Assembly (NCBI RefSeq): GCF_002420705.1
Contig: NZ_DIIM01000013.1
Location: 170,495 to 234,494, forward strand
From: Sphingobacterium sp. UBA5670
Lineage (GTDB): Bacteria; Bacteroidota; Bacteroidia; Sphingobacteriales; Sphingobacteriaceae
Length of the DNA: 64,000 nt
Reading direction: 5' to 3'
Shown here: one piece after another, positions 1-8,240 of the stretch
Layout: each line of letters begins with the position of its first letter
Numbering within the stretch: position 1 is the first letter of the stretch
The notes under the pieces: model-generated
The model's database searches: none
Told to the model about the DNA's origin: nothing
Seen by the model: the letters and a program-made list of their open reading frames with translations, nothing else
Position numbers and translations under genes: made by a program

Positions 1-579
1 GTTGATATTTTTTTGGACGATGTAGCCATCGATTGGAGATACGACCGAATAAATATTGCCCGTACGGACATTGTAAATCTGACTTACGGCTTCCGAGCGG
101 CGAAGCTGTTCTTTGGCTTTGGTTAACTGTCCTTTTGCTTCGAGCATGTCTTTATCTGTGCTCAGTTTACCATTGTACATGTCTTCAGCTACCCGGTAGT
201 TTTTTTCAGCAAGTAATACATCGGTTTTGGCATCCGAAAGATCTTTTTGGATACCCGCAACTTCCGTACTCCTGATTGTGGCCAATACTTGACCTTTATG
301 TACGTAGTCGCCCAAGGAAACATTAACGGATACGACATTACCCCCAACAAGTGGAAAAATATCGATGTAATTGTTTTGATCGGCAGATATTTTGCCGAAG
401 AAGTTGAGTTCTTCGGTCACATTTTCTTTTTTTACCGTTGCAAAACTGGTCGACTTAAGCATCGTCTCACTAATTTCGAAACCTTTGACAATAGCTGCAT
501 TGTCTGCTTCTTTATGATTTTGGCAAGAGTAGAGTAAAACTGCTACCACAGTGGCTATGATAAGTTTTTTAGTTGGCAT
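1..579 (-). CDS. RND efflux periplasmic adaptor (CusB/HlyD family), partial
   Basis: N-terminal 193 codons of a membrane-fusion (adaptor) protein; the 3' part lies beyond the left edge of the window. The protein starts MPTKKLIIA and has a lipobox-like LLYSC at residues 16-20, so it is probably a lipoprotein anchored in the inner membrane. A biotinyl-lipoyl-like half (SLGDYVHKGQVLATI, about residues 90-104) is followed by the coiled-coil hairpin and the returning strand (VVSPIDGYIVQK). Adaptors of this family link an inner-membrane RND pump to a TolC channel and often export Cu, Ag, Co, Zn or drugs. The start overlaps the end of the TolC-type gene by 11 bp, so the two are co-translated. The pump gene should follow outside the window. 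The substrate cannot be told from this fragment. Confidence 0.88.
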   Translation of the reverse strand, partial: MPTKKLIIATVVAVLLYSCQNHKEADNAAIVKGFEISETMLKSTSFATVKKENVTEELNFFGKISADQNNYIDIFPLVGGNVVSVNVSLGDYVHKGQVLATIRSTEVAGIQKDLSDAKTDVLLAEKNYRVAEDMYNGKLSTDKDMLEAKGQLTKAKEQLRRSEAVSQIYNVRTGNIYSVVSPIDGYIVQKNIN

Positions 580-1903
580 AAGTTGAATTGAATATAGAAG
601 TTTGAGCCAGATAGTTTAATTGTTCGGCGTTGAGAATAATTTCCTTTTTCATATCATAAAGCTTCAGAATAGATATGCGGTAGCTGTCCATAAAATCGGT
701 GAATTCAACTAAGGAAATATTACCTTTTTTGAAATTGTTGAAAATACCATCATAGACCACGGCAATGTCGCGTAGGTCGTCCGGTGTAATCGTAAAATAC
801 TGGTTATATTGATTTTCCCAGGACAGATAGTTTGAACGTAACTTTGATTCAAGCAGCTGCCGCTGCACTTCAATATTTTTCTTTGCTTCTTCTTCGGCGT
901 ATTTCGCTTTGATCACATTTCCTTTGTTTTGTTTCCATAGTGGAAGCGGAATTGCAGCTGTCAAGTTGATTTCATTTCGGAATGCGCCAGAATTTTGACT
1001 GTATGCAAGTCCAAGATTAATATCGGGTGTATTTAAAGACTGTTGCCATTTAGTAAATAACTGCGAGCTTTCTGAGGTCTTCAAGGCAAATTGATAATCG
1101 GCATTGTTTTCCAGGGCCAATTGGTAAATTTTGTCGAAAGGCATAGTCGGTTTTATAGCGAGTTCCTGATCTGCTTGTTGGTCCGTTAATTTGGGGAGCA
1201 CATCTTCCTGGCTGGAAATAAGCACACGTAATTGCTGTTGTAGATTGATGCTATTATTGATCGCCGTCGTTTTTTCATTGTTGAGATCGATGGCCATTGT
1301 CTGCAGACGGACCTGATCTTTCAAAGAAACATTCCCTTTTTTTCCTTGCTCTTTATAAGCCACCAGGAGACTGTTGAGATAATCCAGCTGAATTTTAATG
1401 TCGGCCAACTTATGCTGTTCAAAGTAAAGGGAGTAAAAGGTTGTACGGAGCTGCGCACGAAGACTTGCAAGCAACTGGCTAAATTGCAGCTTAGCCAATT
1501 CAACATTTGATTTGGCAAATTCTACTTCATTTTTCTTTTTTCCACCGAGATAAATCAATTGGGATATGCTCGCTTCTTTGGACGGACCAACATGAAATGC
1601 TTTTTTGTTCTGTGGATCATAAGCGTTGACAGACATTTCCAGCTGTGGAAGATCCCAGATCCGGGCTTGTATCACATCTGCCTGAACTTGACTGATATCA
1701 TATTGCTGGGCGAGTAAAGAGAGGTTACTCTTTATAAATGCTTCTTCGCATTCTTGAAGGGTCATCTGCTGTCCAGAGATCTCACTTTGCTTTTTTCCAA
1801 GTGTACTTTCATGAATAATCGCATAATCTGTTTCTGGCGGTTTTTGTTGCGCAAAAGCCATACTATTGAAAAGCAATAAAAATATTAAAGGTTTCTTTGC
1901 CAT
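569..1903 (-). CDS. TolC family outer membrane efflux protein
   Basis: 444-residue outer membrane channel of a tripartite RND efflux system. A Sec signal peptide (MAKKPLIFLLLFNSMAFAQQ) is followed by two OEP repeats rich in coiled-coil helices, the usual TolC/CzcC layout. I chose the ATG at 1903; an in-frame TTG three codons upstream is less likely. The gene is first in an operon with the adaptor at 1-579 (11-bp overlap). An array of 11-bp direct repeats lies 38-81 bp upstream and a two-component system is encoded just beyond it on the same strand, so the efflux genes are probably the target of that system. Length fits the family. Confidence 0.88.
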   Translation of the reverse strand: MAKKPLIFLLLFNSMAFAQQKPPETDYAIIHESTLGKKQSEISGQQMTLQECEEAFIKSNLSLLAQQYDISQVQADVIQARIWDLPQLEMSVNAYDPQNKKAFHVGPSKEASISQLIYLGGKKKNEVEFAKSNVELAKLQFSQLLASLRAQLRTTFYSLYFEQHKLADIKIQLDYLNSLLVAYKEQGKKGNVSLKDQVRLQTMAIDLNNEKTTAINNSINLQQQLRVLISSQEDVLPKLTDQQADQELAIKPTMPFDKIYQLALENNADYQFALKTSESSQLFTKWQQSLNTPDINLGLAYSQNSGAFRNEINLTAAIPLPLWKQNKGNVIKAKYAEEEAKKNIEVQRQLLESKLRSNYLSWENQYNQYFTITPDDLRDIAVVYDGIFNNFKKGNISLVEFTDFMDSYRISILKLYDMKKEIILNAEQLNYLAQTSIFNSTYAN

Positions 1904-1940
1904 GTCTATCAAAACTTATATGACAAAATAACTGGTCGAA

Positions 1941-1984
1941 TATTAAAAGCCCCTTAATAAATGCTTAAAAAAAGCTTAAAAACG
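1941..1984 (-). promoter_or_regulatory. Four 11-bp direct repeats upstream of the efflux operon
   Basis: Read on the plus strand the segment falls into four consecutive 11-mers starting at 1941, 1952, 1963 and 1974; each has TTAA at positions 3-6 and the last two share GCTTAAAAA. On the coding (minus) strand this reads as repeated TTTTTAAGC-like units. OmpR/PhoB-family response regulators are known to bind tandem sites with this helical phasing. The array sits where an activator would bind for the TolC gene (start codon at 1903). The A/T richness lowers certainty. Confidence 0.5.
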
Positions 1985-2081
1985 CATGTTATGCCAATAG
2001 GTAATGCATCTGATGGATAGGTTTACTAGCGATATGTGATTGTCACAAAGAGATTTGAGACTGATTGTTGCAATTTTGCTA

Positions 2082-3461
2082 CTATGCTTCCTGGCTTGGA
2101 AATAATTTAAATAGTAATACAAAAGTATGAGTAGATTGTTTTACATCAGCTTGGTATTCAATTGTTGCTTGATGGGATTGCATGATGCGCTGGACGATCC
2201 GTAGTCCCAATCCTGATCCTGTCGTTTCGTTTGCATTTTCACCGCGGCTAAATGCATCGAAAATTCGCTTTTGATCAATTGTGCTCAGTGCTGGACCGGA
2301 ATTGCTGACCAGTACTTTCAACTCACGTCCGGATTCCAGGATTATCACTTTAACCTCTCTAGTATAAGAATAGAGTGCCGCATTTTTAAATAAGTTTACA
2401 AAAGCGATTTCGATCAGTTGTGAGGAGCAGAAAATACTGAGCTTTGGGTCTTCGATTCCGCCAATTGAAAAATCCAATTGCAGGTCAGGGAACACCTTTG
2501 CTACTTTTTCATAAGCCATAAAGATGATTTCATCGATCCTCTCCTCCTTATAAGTCATTTTCAAACGTTCTGAGTCGAATTTTGATAGTAACATCAGCGA
2601 ATCGGTTACCTCCGCAAGATGCAAGGTTTCCTTGGATATATTACGGAGTACCTGCTTTACTTCTTCACTCAGCTGATTTTGATGATAGAGGTTTTCCAAT
2701 TGGAAGGACATTCGGGCAAGTGGCGTCCGTAATTCGTGTGAAGCGCTGGAATTAAATTCCTTCTGTGATTCGAAAGCAGTCGAAAGTCGCAATAACATGG
2801 TGTTAAATGCGCGCGTTAGTACAGCAATTTCGTCGGTATGACCCGTATATTCAACCGGTTTGGTCAGTTTGCTGGCATTAATCTGCGTGATATTGTCTTT
2901 TAATTTATCAAGTGGGATCAACAGGCGCTGAATGAGTTTATAACTGAATATCCAGACCAAAATAGCACTTAGGACAAATAATATCGTTAGGACGAGCGCT
3001 AGATGGTCCATTTTTTCATTTCCAGAATAATCCTGCGCTTTTACGATAATATAATAAGGTGAGCCATTGATGCGGTAATATTTAGCGAGTGTTTCATATT
3101 GGTCCTGATTGTAGAAGATCTGTCTTTCCTGATTAAGCCGGTTGACAATCGCTGCATTCCAGGTAATGGTCTGATCTTTTACGGTACTGAAGACTAGCTG
3201 CTTATTTTTGTCGAGAATGATGACATCTTCATAGAAAAGGCCATCTTCGTCATCATGAAAATAGTTCTTGTAAGATTGCCGGTTGAAATAAGGATTACTG
3301 GCAATATAATGAGAAATATTGTCTAATTTATCAATCAGCCGCTGGCGGAACTGATCTTTGCGAAAATCGAAACTAGCATAATAGATGATTAACATCGCAA
3401 TGCCGAAAAGAACGGAGAATGCAATGCTAAAGCTAATCGCTATTTTCTTCTTTAAATTCAT
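2082..3461 (-). CDS. Sensor histidine kinase (HAMP, HisKA, HATPase)
   Basis: 459-residue inner-membrane sensor kinase. Transmembrane segments at about residues 8-28 and 152-172 enclose a periplasmic sensor domain of about 120 residues; a HAMP linker (about 173-225), a HisKA dimerisation domain with the phosphoaccepting His242 in SHELRTPLAR, and a HATPase domain with N-box (FVNLFKNAALYS) and G-box (ETTGSGLGLRIVQ) follow. The gene overlaps the upstream response regulator gene by 4 bp (ATGA), so they form one two-component system. Kinases of this layout next to CusBC-type efflux genes usually sense metals or envelope stress; the ligand is not evident here. Confidence 0.93.
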   Translation of the reverse strand: MNLKKKIAISFSIAFSVLFGIAMLIIYYASFDFRKDQFRQRLIDKLDNISHYIASNPYFNRQSYKNYFHDDEDGLFYEDVIILDKNKQLVFSTVKDQTITWNAAIVNRLNQERQIFYNQDQYETLAKYYRINGSPYYIIVKAQDYSGNEKMDHLALVLTILFVLSAILVWIFSYKLIQRLLIPLDKLKDNITQINASKLTKPVEYTGHTDEIAVLTRAFNTMLLRLSTAFESQKEFNSSASHELRTPLARMSFQLENLYHQNQLSEEVKQVLRNISKETLHLAEVTDSLMLLSKFDSERLKMTYKEERIDEIIFMAYEKVAKVFPDLQLDFSIGGIEDPKLSIFCSSQLIEIAFVNLFKNAALYSYTREVKVIILESGRELKVLVSNSGPALSTIDQKRIFDAFSRGENANETTGSGLGLRIVQRIMQSHQATIEYQADVKQSTHTFVLLFKLFPSQEA

Positions 3462-4144
3462 TTTTCTGCCGATAAATAATAACCAAATCCGGGCCTGGTA
3501 TGAATAAGTTTATTGTCAAAGTTTTTGTCAATTTTCTTTCGCAAAAAGTTGATATAAACTTCAATGGTATTCTGTGTGGTTTGAAATTGATTTTGCCATA
3601 CTTCCTCTGAAATATGCTGTTTGGATAAAGTTCGTCCTTTAGCCTGTGCTAAGATAAGCAGCAACTGAAATTCTTTTTGAGTAAGGTTTATTTCTTCATT
3701 GGCGCGCAGCACACGGGCTTCTTCCGGATAAATGATCAGATCATCAATCACGAGTGTTGTTGGATCATTACTTTCACTATGTTGTTGTCTACGTAACAAG
3801 GAATAGATCCGCATCAGCAATTCATCTAAGACGAAAGGTTTGACGAGATAATCGTCGGCAGCCCGAAGAAAAGCTTCTTTTTTGTCGTCTATGTCATCAT
3901 AAGCAGAAAGAATAATAATGGGGGTAAATGCATCGTGACTTCTTATCTTTTTACAGATCTCCAGTCCATTGATTTTGGGTACATTGATGTCCAGTAGATA
4001 GAAGCTGTATTTTTTTTGGTGTGTTTTGGCCAAAAACTCAATACCATCAAATGCCTGGTCACAAGAAAATCCCTGGCTTAATAAAAAAGACCGGATCTCC
4101 TTAGAGAGCACCTTGTCGTCTTCGAGCAGCAAAATATCCACCAT
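3458..4144 (-). CDS. OmpR-family response regulator
   Basis: 228-residue DNA-binding response regulator. The receiver domain has the acidic pocket near residues 8-10 (EDD), the phosphoacceptor Asp52 in LLDINVPKING and the conserved Lys in YLVKPF; the C-terminal half is an OmpR/PhoB winged helix (recognition region TQNTIEVYINFLRKKID, wing TRPGFGYYL). It is the first gene of the regulator-kinase pair. The 11-bp direct repeats at 1941-1984 before the efflux genes are a natural candidate target because this family binds such repeats; that link is inference. Confidence 0.93.
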   Translation of the reverse strand: MVDILLLEDDKVLSKEIRSFLLSQGFSCDQAFDGIEFLAKTHQKKYSFYLLDINVPKINGLEICKKIRSHDAFTPIIILSAYDDIDDKKEAFLRAADDYLVKPFVLDELLMRIYSLLRRQQHSESNDPTTLVIDDLIIYPEEARVLRANEEINLTQKEFQLLLILAQAKGRTLSKQHISEEVWQNQFQTTQNTIEVYINFLRKKIDKNFDNKLIHTRPGFGYYLSAEK

Positions 4145-4303
4145 AGTTGTTTGTATTGTCTTTTCGTAAAATTAAACAAATTTTTGTCATCCTATCAATG
4201 AGATATTTTCTTAGGACATAATTTAGTAACATAAGATTTACATGAAGAAATATGAAACAAAAAGAAATCTAAGTAGATTCAAATCGAAATTATAAAAAGC
4301 ATT

Positions 4304-6817
4304 ATGGAAAGCAGAAGAGAATTCCTAAGAAAGACCCTACTATTTTCGGGAGCAGCAGGTATTGCCAGTTTTATGCCTGCGTCAATACAGAAAGCCTTTG
4401 CGATTAATCCTGATCCGGGAAGTAGTTTTTTGGATGCCGAACATATCGTCATCCTAATGCAGGAGAACCGATCTTTCGATCATACGCTAGGTAGTCTTTC
4501 TGGTGTTCGGGGCTTTAATGATCCGCGTGCAGTACGTTTACCGAACGGCCTGCCTGTATGGTATCAAACCGATAAAGAAGGAAGAGTTTACGCTCCTTTT
4601 CGATTAAATCTGAAGGAGAGCAAGGTAACCTGGATAGGATCTCTTCCGCATAGCCGCGCAAGTCAGGTAGACGCTTTTAACCAGGGGCGCTATGATCATT
4701 GGTTGTTATCAAAACAATCAGGTAATAAACAATATGCGGGGATGCCTTTAACATTGGGGTATTTTACACGGGAAGATCTACCTTTTCATTATGCGTTAGC
4801 GGATGCTTTCACGGTATGTGATCAGAATTTCTGTTCGGGTATGACAAGTACTACACCTAACCGTTCGTTTTTCTGGACCGGTAAGATTACGGAGATGAAA
4901 GAGGGGTTGCAAAAAGCTAATATTCGGAACGATGACTTTGGCTATGGTAAAATGACTTGGGAAACTTTTCCAGAACTACTTGAGAAGAATGGGATAAACT
5001 GGCGTTTCTATCAAAATGAAACAAGTTGCGGGGGTGGGTTTTCCGGACAAGAGCGCGCTTGGCTGTCTAATTTTGGCTGTAACTTATTGGAGTTTTTTCA
5101 GGCTTATCAGGTTAAATTCAAGGATAACTATATCAAAAATTTGGAAGCACAGGTGCGCGATTTGCCTGTACAGATTTCCAAGCTGGAGGAGAAGTCTCCT
5201 GCCTCTGAGGAACAGGCTGAAAAAATACGCACCGATATCCGTAAAAAAAGTGAGGTACTCGAGCGCGCTGAGACTGAGCTTAAGGAATTCAATCCAGAAA
5301 ACTATAAAAAGCTAAGCGATTTTACTAAATCAATAAATGAACGGGCATTTACGGTAAATAAGGGCGACAATAATTACCGGTCACTGGATACCTTGCGTTT
5401 TAAAGAGCAGGGGAAAAAAAGATCACTTGAGGTCCCGAAAGGAGATGTTCTTTATCAATTCAGGAAAGACGTAGACAGCGGTAAATTGCCAGCTGTATCC
5501 TGGTTGGCCGGTCCGCAAAATTTCTCAGATCATCCGAGTGCCCCTTGGTATGGCGCTTGGTACGTATCCGAAGTTTTGGATATCCTAACGAAAAACCCTG
5601 AGGTCTGGAAAAAAACAATTTTTATCATCACCTATGATGAAAACGATGGTTATTACGACCATGTGAAACCTTTTCTTGTTCCCGATTTAAAGAAGAAAGA
5701 TACGGGAGCATGCTCGCCGGGGATCGATACAGAGGTGGAAATGGTACGTTTGGAAAATGAGCTAAAACAGGGAATTCCTAAAAAACAAGCACGTGAGGGT
5801 GCAGTGGGCTTAGGTTTCCGTGTTCCCATGTATATTGCATCACCTTGGTCACGAGGTGGCAAGGTATGCTCTCAGGTATTTGATCATACTTCTACATTGC
5901 AATTTTTGGAATATTTCTTTAACAATAAGCTCAAGAAGAATATTCATCTGGACAACATCAGTGCATGGCGTCGGACAATCTGTGGCGATTTGACAGCAGC
6001 TTTTACTCCTTTTACACAGGAAAAAGAACAACTTCCCTTCCTAGATCGGGATGCCTATATCGAAACCATATACAATGCGCAGTTCAAGGATGATCCCCAA
6101 GGTTTTGTCGAGGTCAATGATTCTGAGCTTGCGAAGAAAAATGTATGGATTGCGGCATTTGACCGAGTACAGGAACGGGGGATTCGAAGATCATCGCAGT
6201 TACCTTATGCGCATGATGCAGTGGGCTATGTGCGAGACGGACGGTTTCATCTAGCAATGACTGTAGATACCAAGCTTTTTGGAAAAAAAACTGCCGGCAC
6301 GGCTTTCAATGTGTATAGTCCGCTGGCGTATCGTGATGAACAAGGACAAAGCGAAACCTATCGTAACTGGAATTTTGCGGTTAAGGCCGGTGACCGTTTG
6401 GAATACCAGTGGGACCTAGCTAAGTTTGAAGGAGATCGTTACACTTTCGAGCTGCATGGGCCGAATGGTTTTTATCGTAAATTTTCCGGGGAAAAGGGGA
6501 CTGCAGCAATACAAGCCGCGGTAGGTCCAGAGCTTAGGGCACTGACTCAGGCAGCTACAGGAAAATTACAGCTGAAAATAAAGAACAATAGTGATCAGCG
6601 GGTAACCGTATCGGTTGAGAGCCTCAACTATGAAAAATATGACACAACAAGAGACATCGCCCCTGCCGAGGAAGTTATATTGATCCTGGATATTGAGAAA
6701 CAAGGAAATTGGTATGATATTGCAGTAAAGCTTAAGGGAGACAGCAGCCCAGTTATTCAGCTCGCCGGGCGATTGGAAACAGGGGTAGAGAGTACAACCG
6801 ATCCCTTATTAGCATAA
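4304..6817 (+). CDS. Phosphocholine-specific phospholipase C (Tat-exported)
   Basis: 837-residue non-haemolytic-type phospholipase C of the acid phosphatase/alkaline phosphatase-like superfamily; it hydrolyses phosphatidylcholine-type lipids outside the cytoplasm. The N-terminus carries a twin-arginine motif (SRREFLRK) followed by a hydrophobic stretch and AFA, so export is by Tat. Catalytic core motifs include MQENRSFDH near residue 60, GMTSTTPNRS near 185 and YDENDGYYDH near 445. The C-terminal third has the two beta domains typical of bacterial PLCs. A charged, probably coiled-coil insertion lies at about residues 280-345 (LEAQVRDLP to ELKEF). Single gene, divergent from the two-component system. 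Confidence 0.93.
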   Translation: MESRREFLRKTLLFSGAAGIASFMPASIQKAFAINPDPGSSFLDAEHIVILMQENRSFDHTLGSLSGVRGFNDPRAVRLPNGLPVWYQTDKEGRVYAPFRLNLKESKVTWIGSLPHSRASQVDAFNQGRYDHWLLSKQSGNKQYAGMPLTLGYFTREDLPFHYALADAFTVCDQNFCSGMTSTTPNRSFFWTGKITEMKEGLQKANIRNDDFGYGKMTWETFPELLEKNGINWRFYQNETSCGGGFSGQERAWLSNFGCNLLEFFQAYQVKFKDNYIKNLEAQVRDLPVQISKLEEKSPASEEQAEKIRTDIRKKSEVLERAETELKEFNPENYKKLSDFTKSINERAFTVNKGDNNYRSLDTLRFKEQGKKRSLEVPKGDVLYQFRKDVDSGKLPAVSWLAGPQNFSDHPSAPWYGAWYVSEVLDILTKNPEVWKKTIFIITYDENDGYYDHVKPFLVPDLKKKDTGACSPGIDTEVEMVRLENELKQGIPKKQAREGAVGLGFRVPMYIASPWSRGGKVCSQVFDHTSTLQFLEYFFNNKLKKNIHLDNISAWRRTICGDLTAAFTPFTQEKEQLPFLDRDAYIETIYNAQFKDDPQGFVEVNDSELAKKNVWIAAFDRVQERGIRRSSQLPYAHDAVGYVRDGRFHLAMTVDTKLFGKKTAGTAFNVYSPLAYRDEQGQSETYRNWNFAVKAGDRLEYQWDLAKFEGDRYTFELHGPNGFYRKFSGEKGTAAIQAAVGPELRALTQAATGKLQLKIKNNSDQRVTVSVESLNYEKYDTTRDIAPAEEVILILDIEKQGNWYDIAVKLKGDSSPVIQLAGRLETGVESTTDPLLA

Positions 6818-6909
6818 TCACGGCTGTTTCAGTAAGAATAATTGTCATTTCTTATGAAGCTCATTATTGAACGTGTTATCTTCTGTTGTTGTAAATGCAT
6901 ATAAATGGA

Positions 6910-6957
6910 ATCCGGAGACCTTATTTATTTACACCCTAATAAATAAGGTCTCCGGAT
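6910..6957. terminator. Perfect 20-bp inverted repeat between plc and bioB
   Basis: Arms 6910-6929 and 6938-6957 are perfectly complementary with an 8-nt loop. It lies between the convergent phospholipase and bioB genes and so may end transcription from both sides, although neither side has the long T-run of a classical intrinsic terminator. The arms are longer than needed for a terminator. Confidence 0.55.
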
Positions 6958-7016
6958 CGCGTGTTTATATATAATGACGAGGATACAACTTCGTGTCAGC
7001 ACTGATTGTACAGTCG

Positions 7017-8099
7017 TTATTTGTCTTGCTTCTGCTTGGCGATGTTGCGCTGGATTTTATGTCCCGGTCTTGACCATTTGGGTCTTTCACCATGATCATG
7101 ATAATGTGCTATCTCAGTGGATATGGTTTCGGGTTGATTTTTTTTCTCAAAAGGCTGTTGTGCGACCAGACCTAATATTTTAAACATGTCCATATCTTCG
7201 TTGACATCGGGATTGGGTGTGGTGAGGAGTTTATCGCCTGAGAAAATCGAGTTGGCCCCTGCAAAAAAGCACAAAGCTTGTCCTTCTGTACTCATGTTGG
7301 TACGGCCGGCAGATAAACGGACTTGTGTGGAAGGTAATAGAATTCTAGCCGTAGCGACCATACGTACCATTTCCCAGATGGATGCGGTTTCCATCGTCTC
7401 CATTGGCGTACCTGCTACAGGGACCAGCGCATTGATCGGTACCGATTCGGGCTGTGGGATGAGTGAAGCAAGGGTAATCAACATGGCAGCCCGATCCGAA
7501 ACACTTTCGCCCATTCCAATTATGCCACCACTGCATACCGTTATGTTTGTTTTACGTACGTTTTCGATTGTCTGCAGACGATCGTCATAGCTTCTGGTCG
7601 AGATAATTTCCCGATAGTATTCGGCAGATGAATCGAGGTTATGATTGTAGGCGTATAATCCGGCCTCTGAAAGACGTTGCGCCTGGTTTTCTGTCAGCAT
7701 TCCAAGCGTACAGCAGACTTCCATGTCAAGTCTATTCAGTGTACGCACCATATCAAGCACATGGTCAAACTCTGGACCATCCTTCACATTGCGCCAGGCG
7801 GCACCCATGCAGATCCGTGAGCTACCACCAGCTTTAGCAGCCAAGGCTTGCTCTTTTACCTGATCTATGCTCATCAATCCTTCGGCTTTGACATGGGTAT
7901 GGTAACGTGCTGCCTGTGGGCAGTAGGCACAATCTTCTGGACAGCCACCTGTTTTAATTGAGATCAATGTAGATACTTGTACTTTATTTGGGTCGTGGTA
8001 TTTTCTATGGACCGATGCCGCTTCATAAAGAAGTTCCATCATCGGTTTGTTGTACAAAGCAACAACTTCTTCTTGTGTCCATTTTGGTTTTGTCTCCAT
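7017..8099 (-). CDS. bioB: Biotin synthase
   Basis: 360-residue radical SAM enzyme that inserts sulfur into dethiobiotin, the last step of biotin synthesis. The [4Fe-4S] motif CxxxCxxC is seen as CPEDCAYC (Cys53, 57, 60), and the family motifs YNHNLDSS, GGIIGMGE and the [2Fe-2S]-ligand region with Arg in RLSAGR are present. The C-terminus after residue 325 is a charged extension. No other bio gene is nearby, so the rest of the pathway must be elsewhere. The gene is divergent from a MocR-type regulator at 8241, which makes that protein a candidate regulator. Confidence 0.97.
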   Translation of the reverse strand: METKPKWTQEEVVALYNKPMMELLYEAASVHRKYHDPNKVQVSTLISIKTGGCPEDCAYCPQAARYHTHVKAEGLMSIDQVKEQALAAKAGGSSRICMGAAWRNVKDGPEFDHVLDMVRTLNRLDMEVCCTLGMLTENQAQRLSEAGLYAYNHNLDSSAEYYREIISTRSYDDRLQTIENVRKTNITVCSGGIIGMGESVSDRAAMLITLASLIPQPESVPINALVPVAGTPMETMETASIWEMVRMVATARILLPSTQVRLSAGRTNMSTEGQALCFFAGANSIFSGDKLLTTPNPDVNEDMDMFKILGLVAQQPFEKKNQPETISTEIAHYHDHGERPKWSRPGHKIQRNIAKQKQDK

Positions 8100-8190
8100 T
8101 TTACTTATAAGTTTTCGTTCTAAAATTAGCTTGATATTGCCTAATGACTGTTCCGGTTTAGCATTTCAATACCATTATTTTCCTTATGAT

Positions 8191-8222
8191 TGCAAAGATT
8201 ATAGTTTAAATGATAACTTTGG
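8191..8222 (+). promoter_or_regulatory. Bacteroidota-type promoter of the MocR-like gene
   Basis: TTG at 8191-8193 and TAACTTTG at 8215-8222, 21 nt apart, match the known primary sigma factor consensus of Bacteroidota (TTG and TAnnTTTG). The start codon is 19 nt downstream. The bioB promoter must lie in the same 141-bp divergent gap; a near -7 element (TAATCTTTG on the minus strand, 8192-8200) overlaps it. Confidence 0.6.
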
Positions 8223-8240
8223 TAGTCCGAAATAAACATA

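Noticed and set aside
33..537. Plus-strand reading frames opposite the adaptor gene
   Set aside because: They are antisense to the well-supported CusB-type frame, have no recognisable domain and look like translated shadow.
7186..7590. 134-codon plus-strand frame across bioB
   Set aside because: Antisense to bioB, which has all motifs of biotin synthase; no independent coding evidence.
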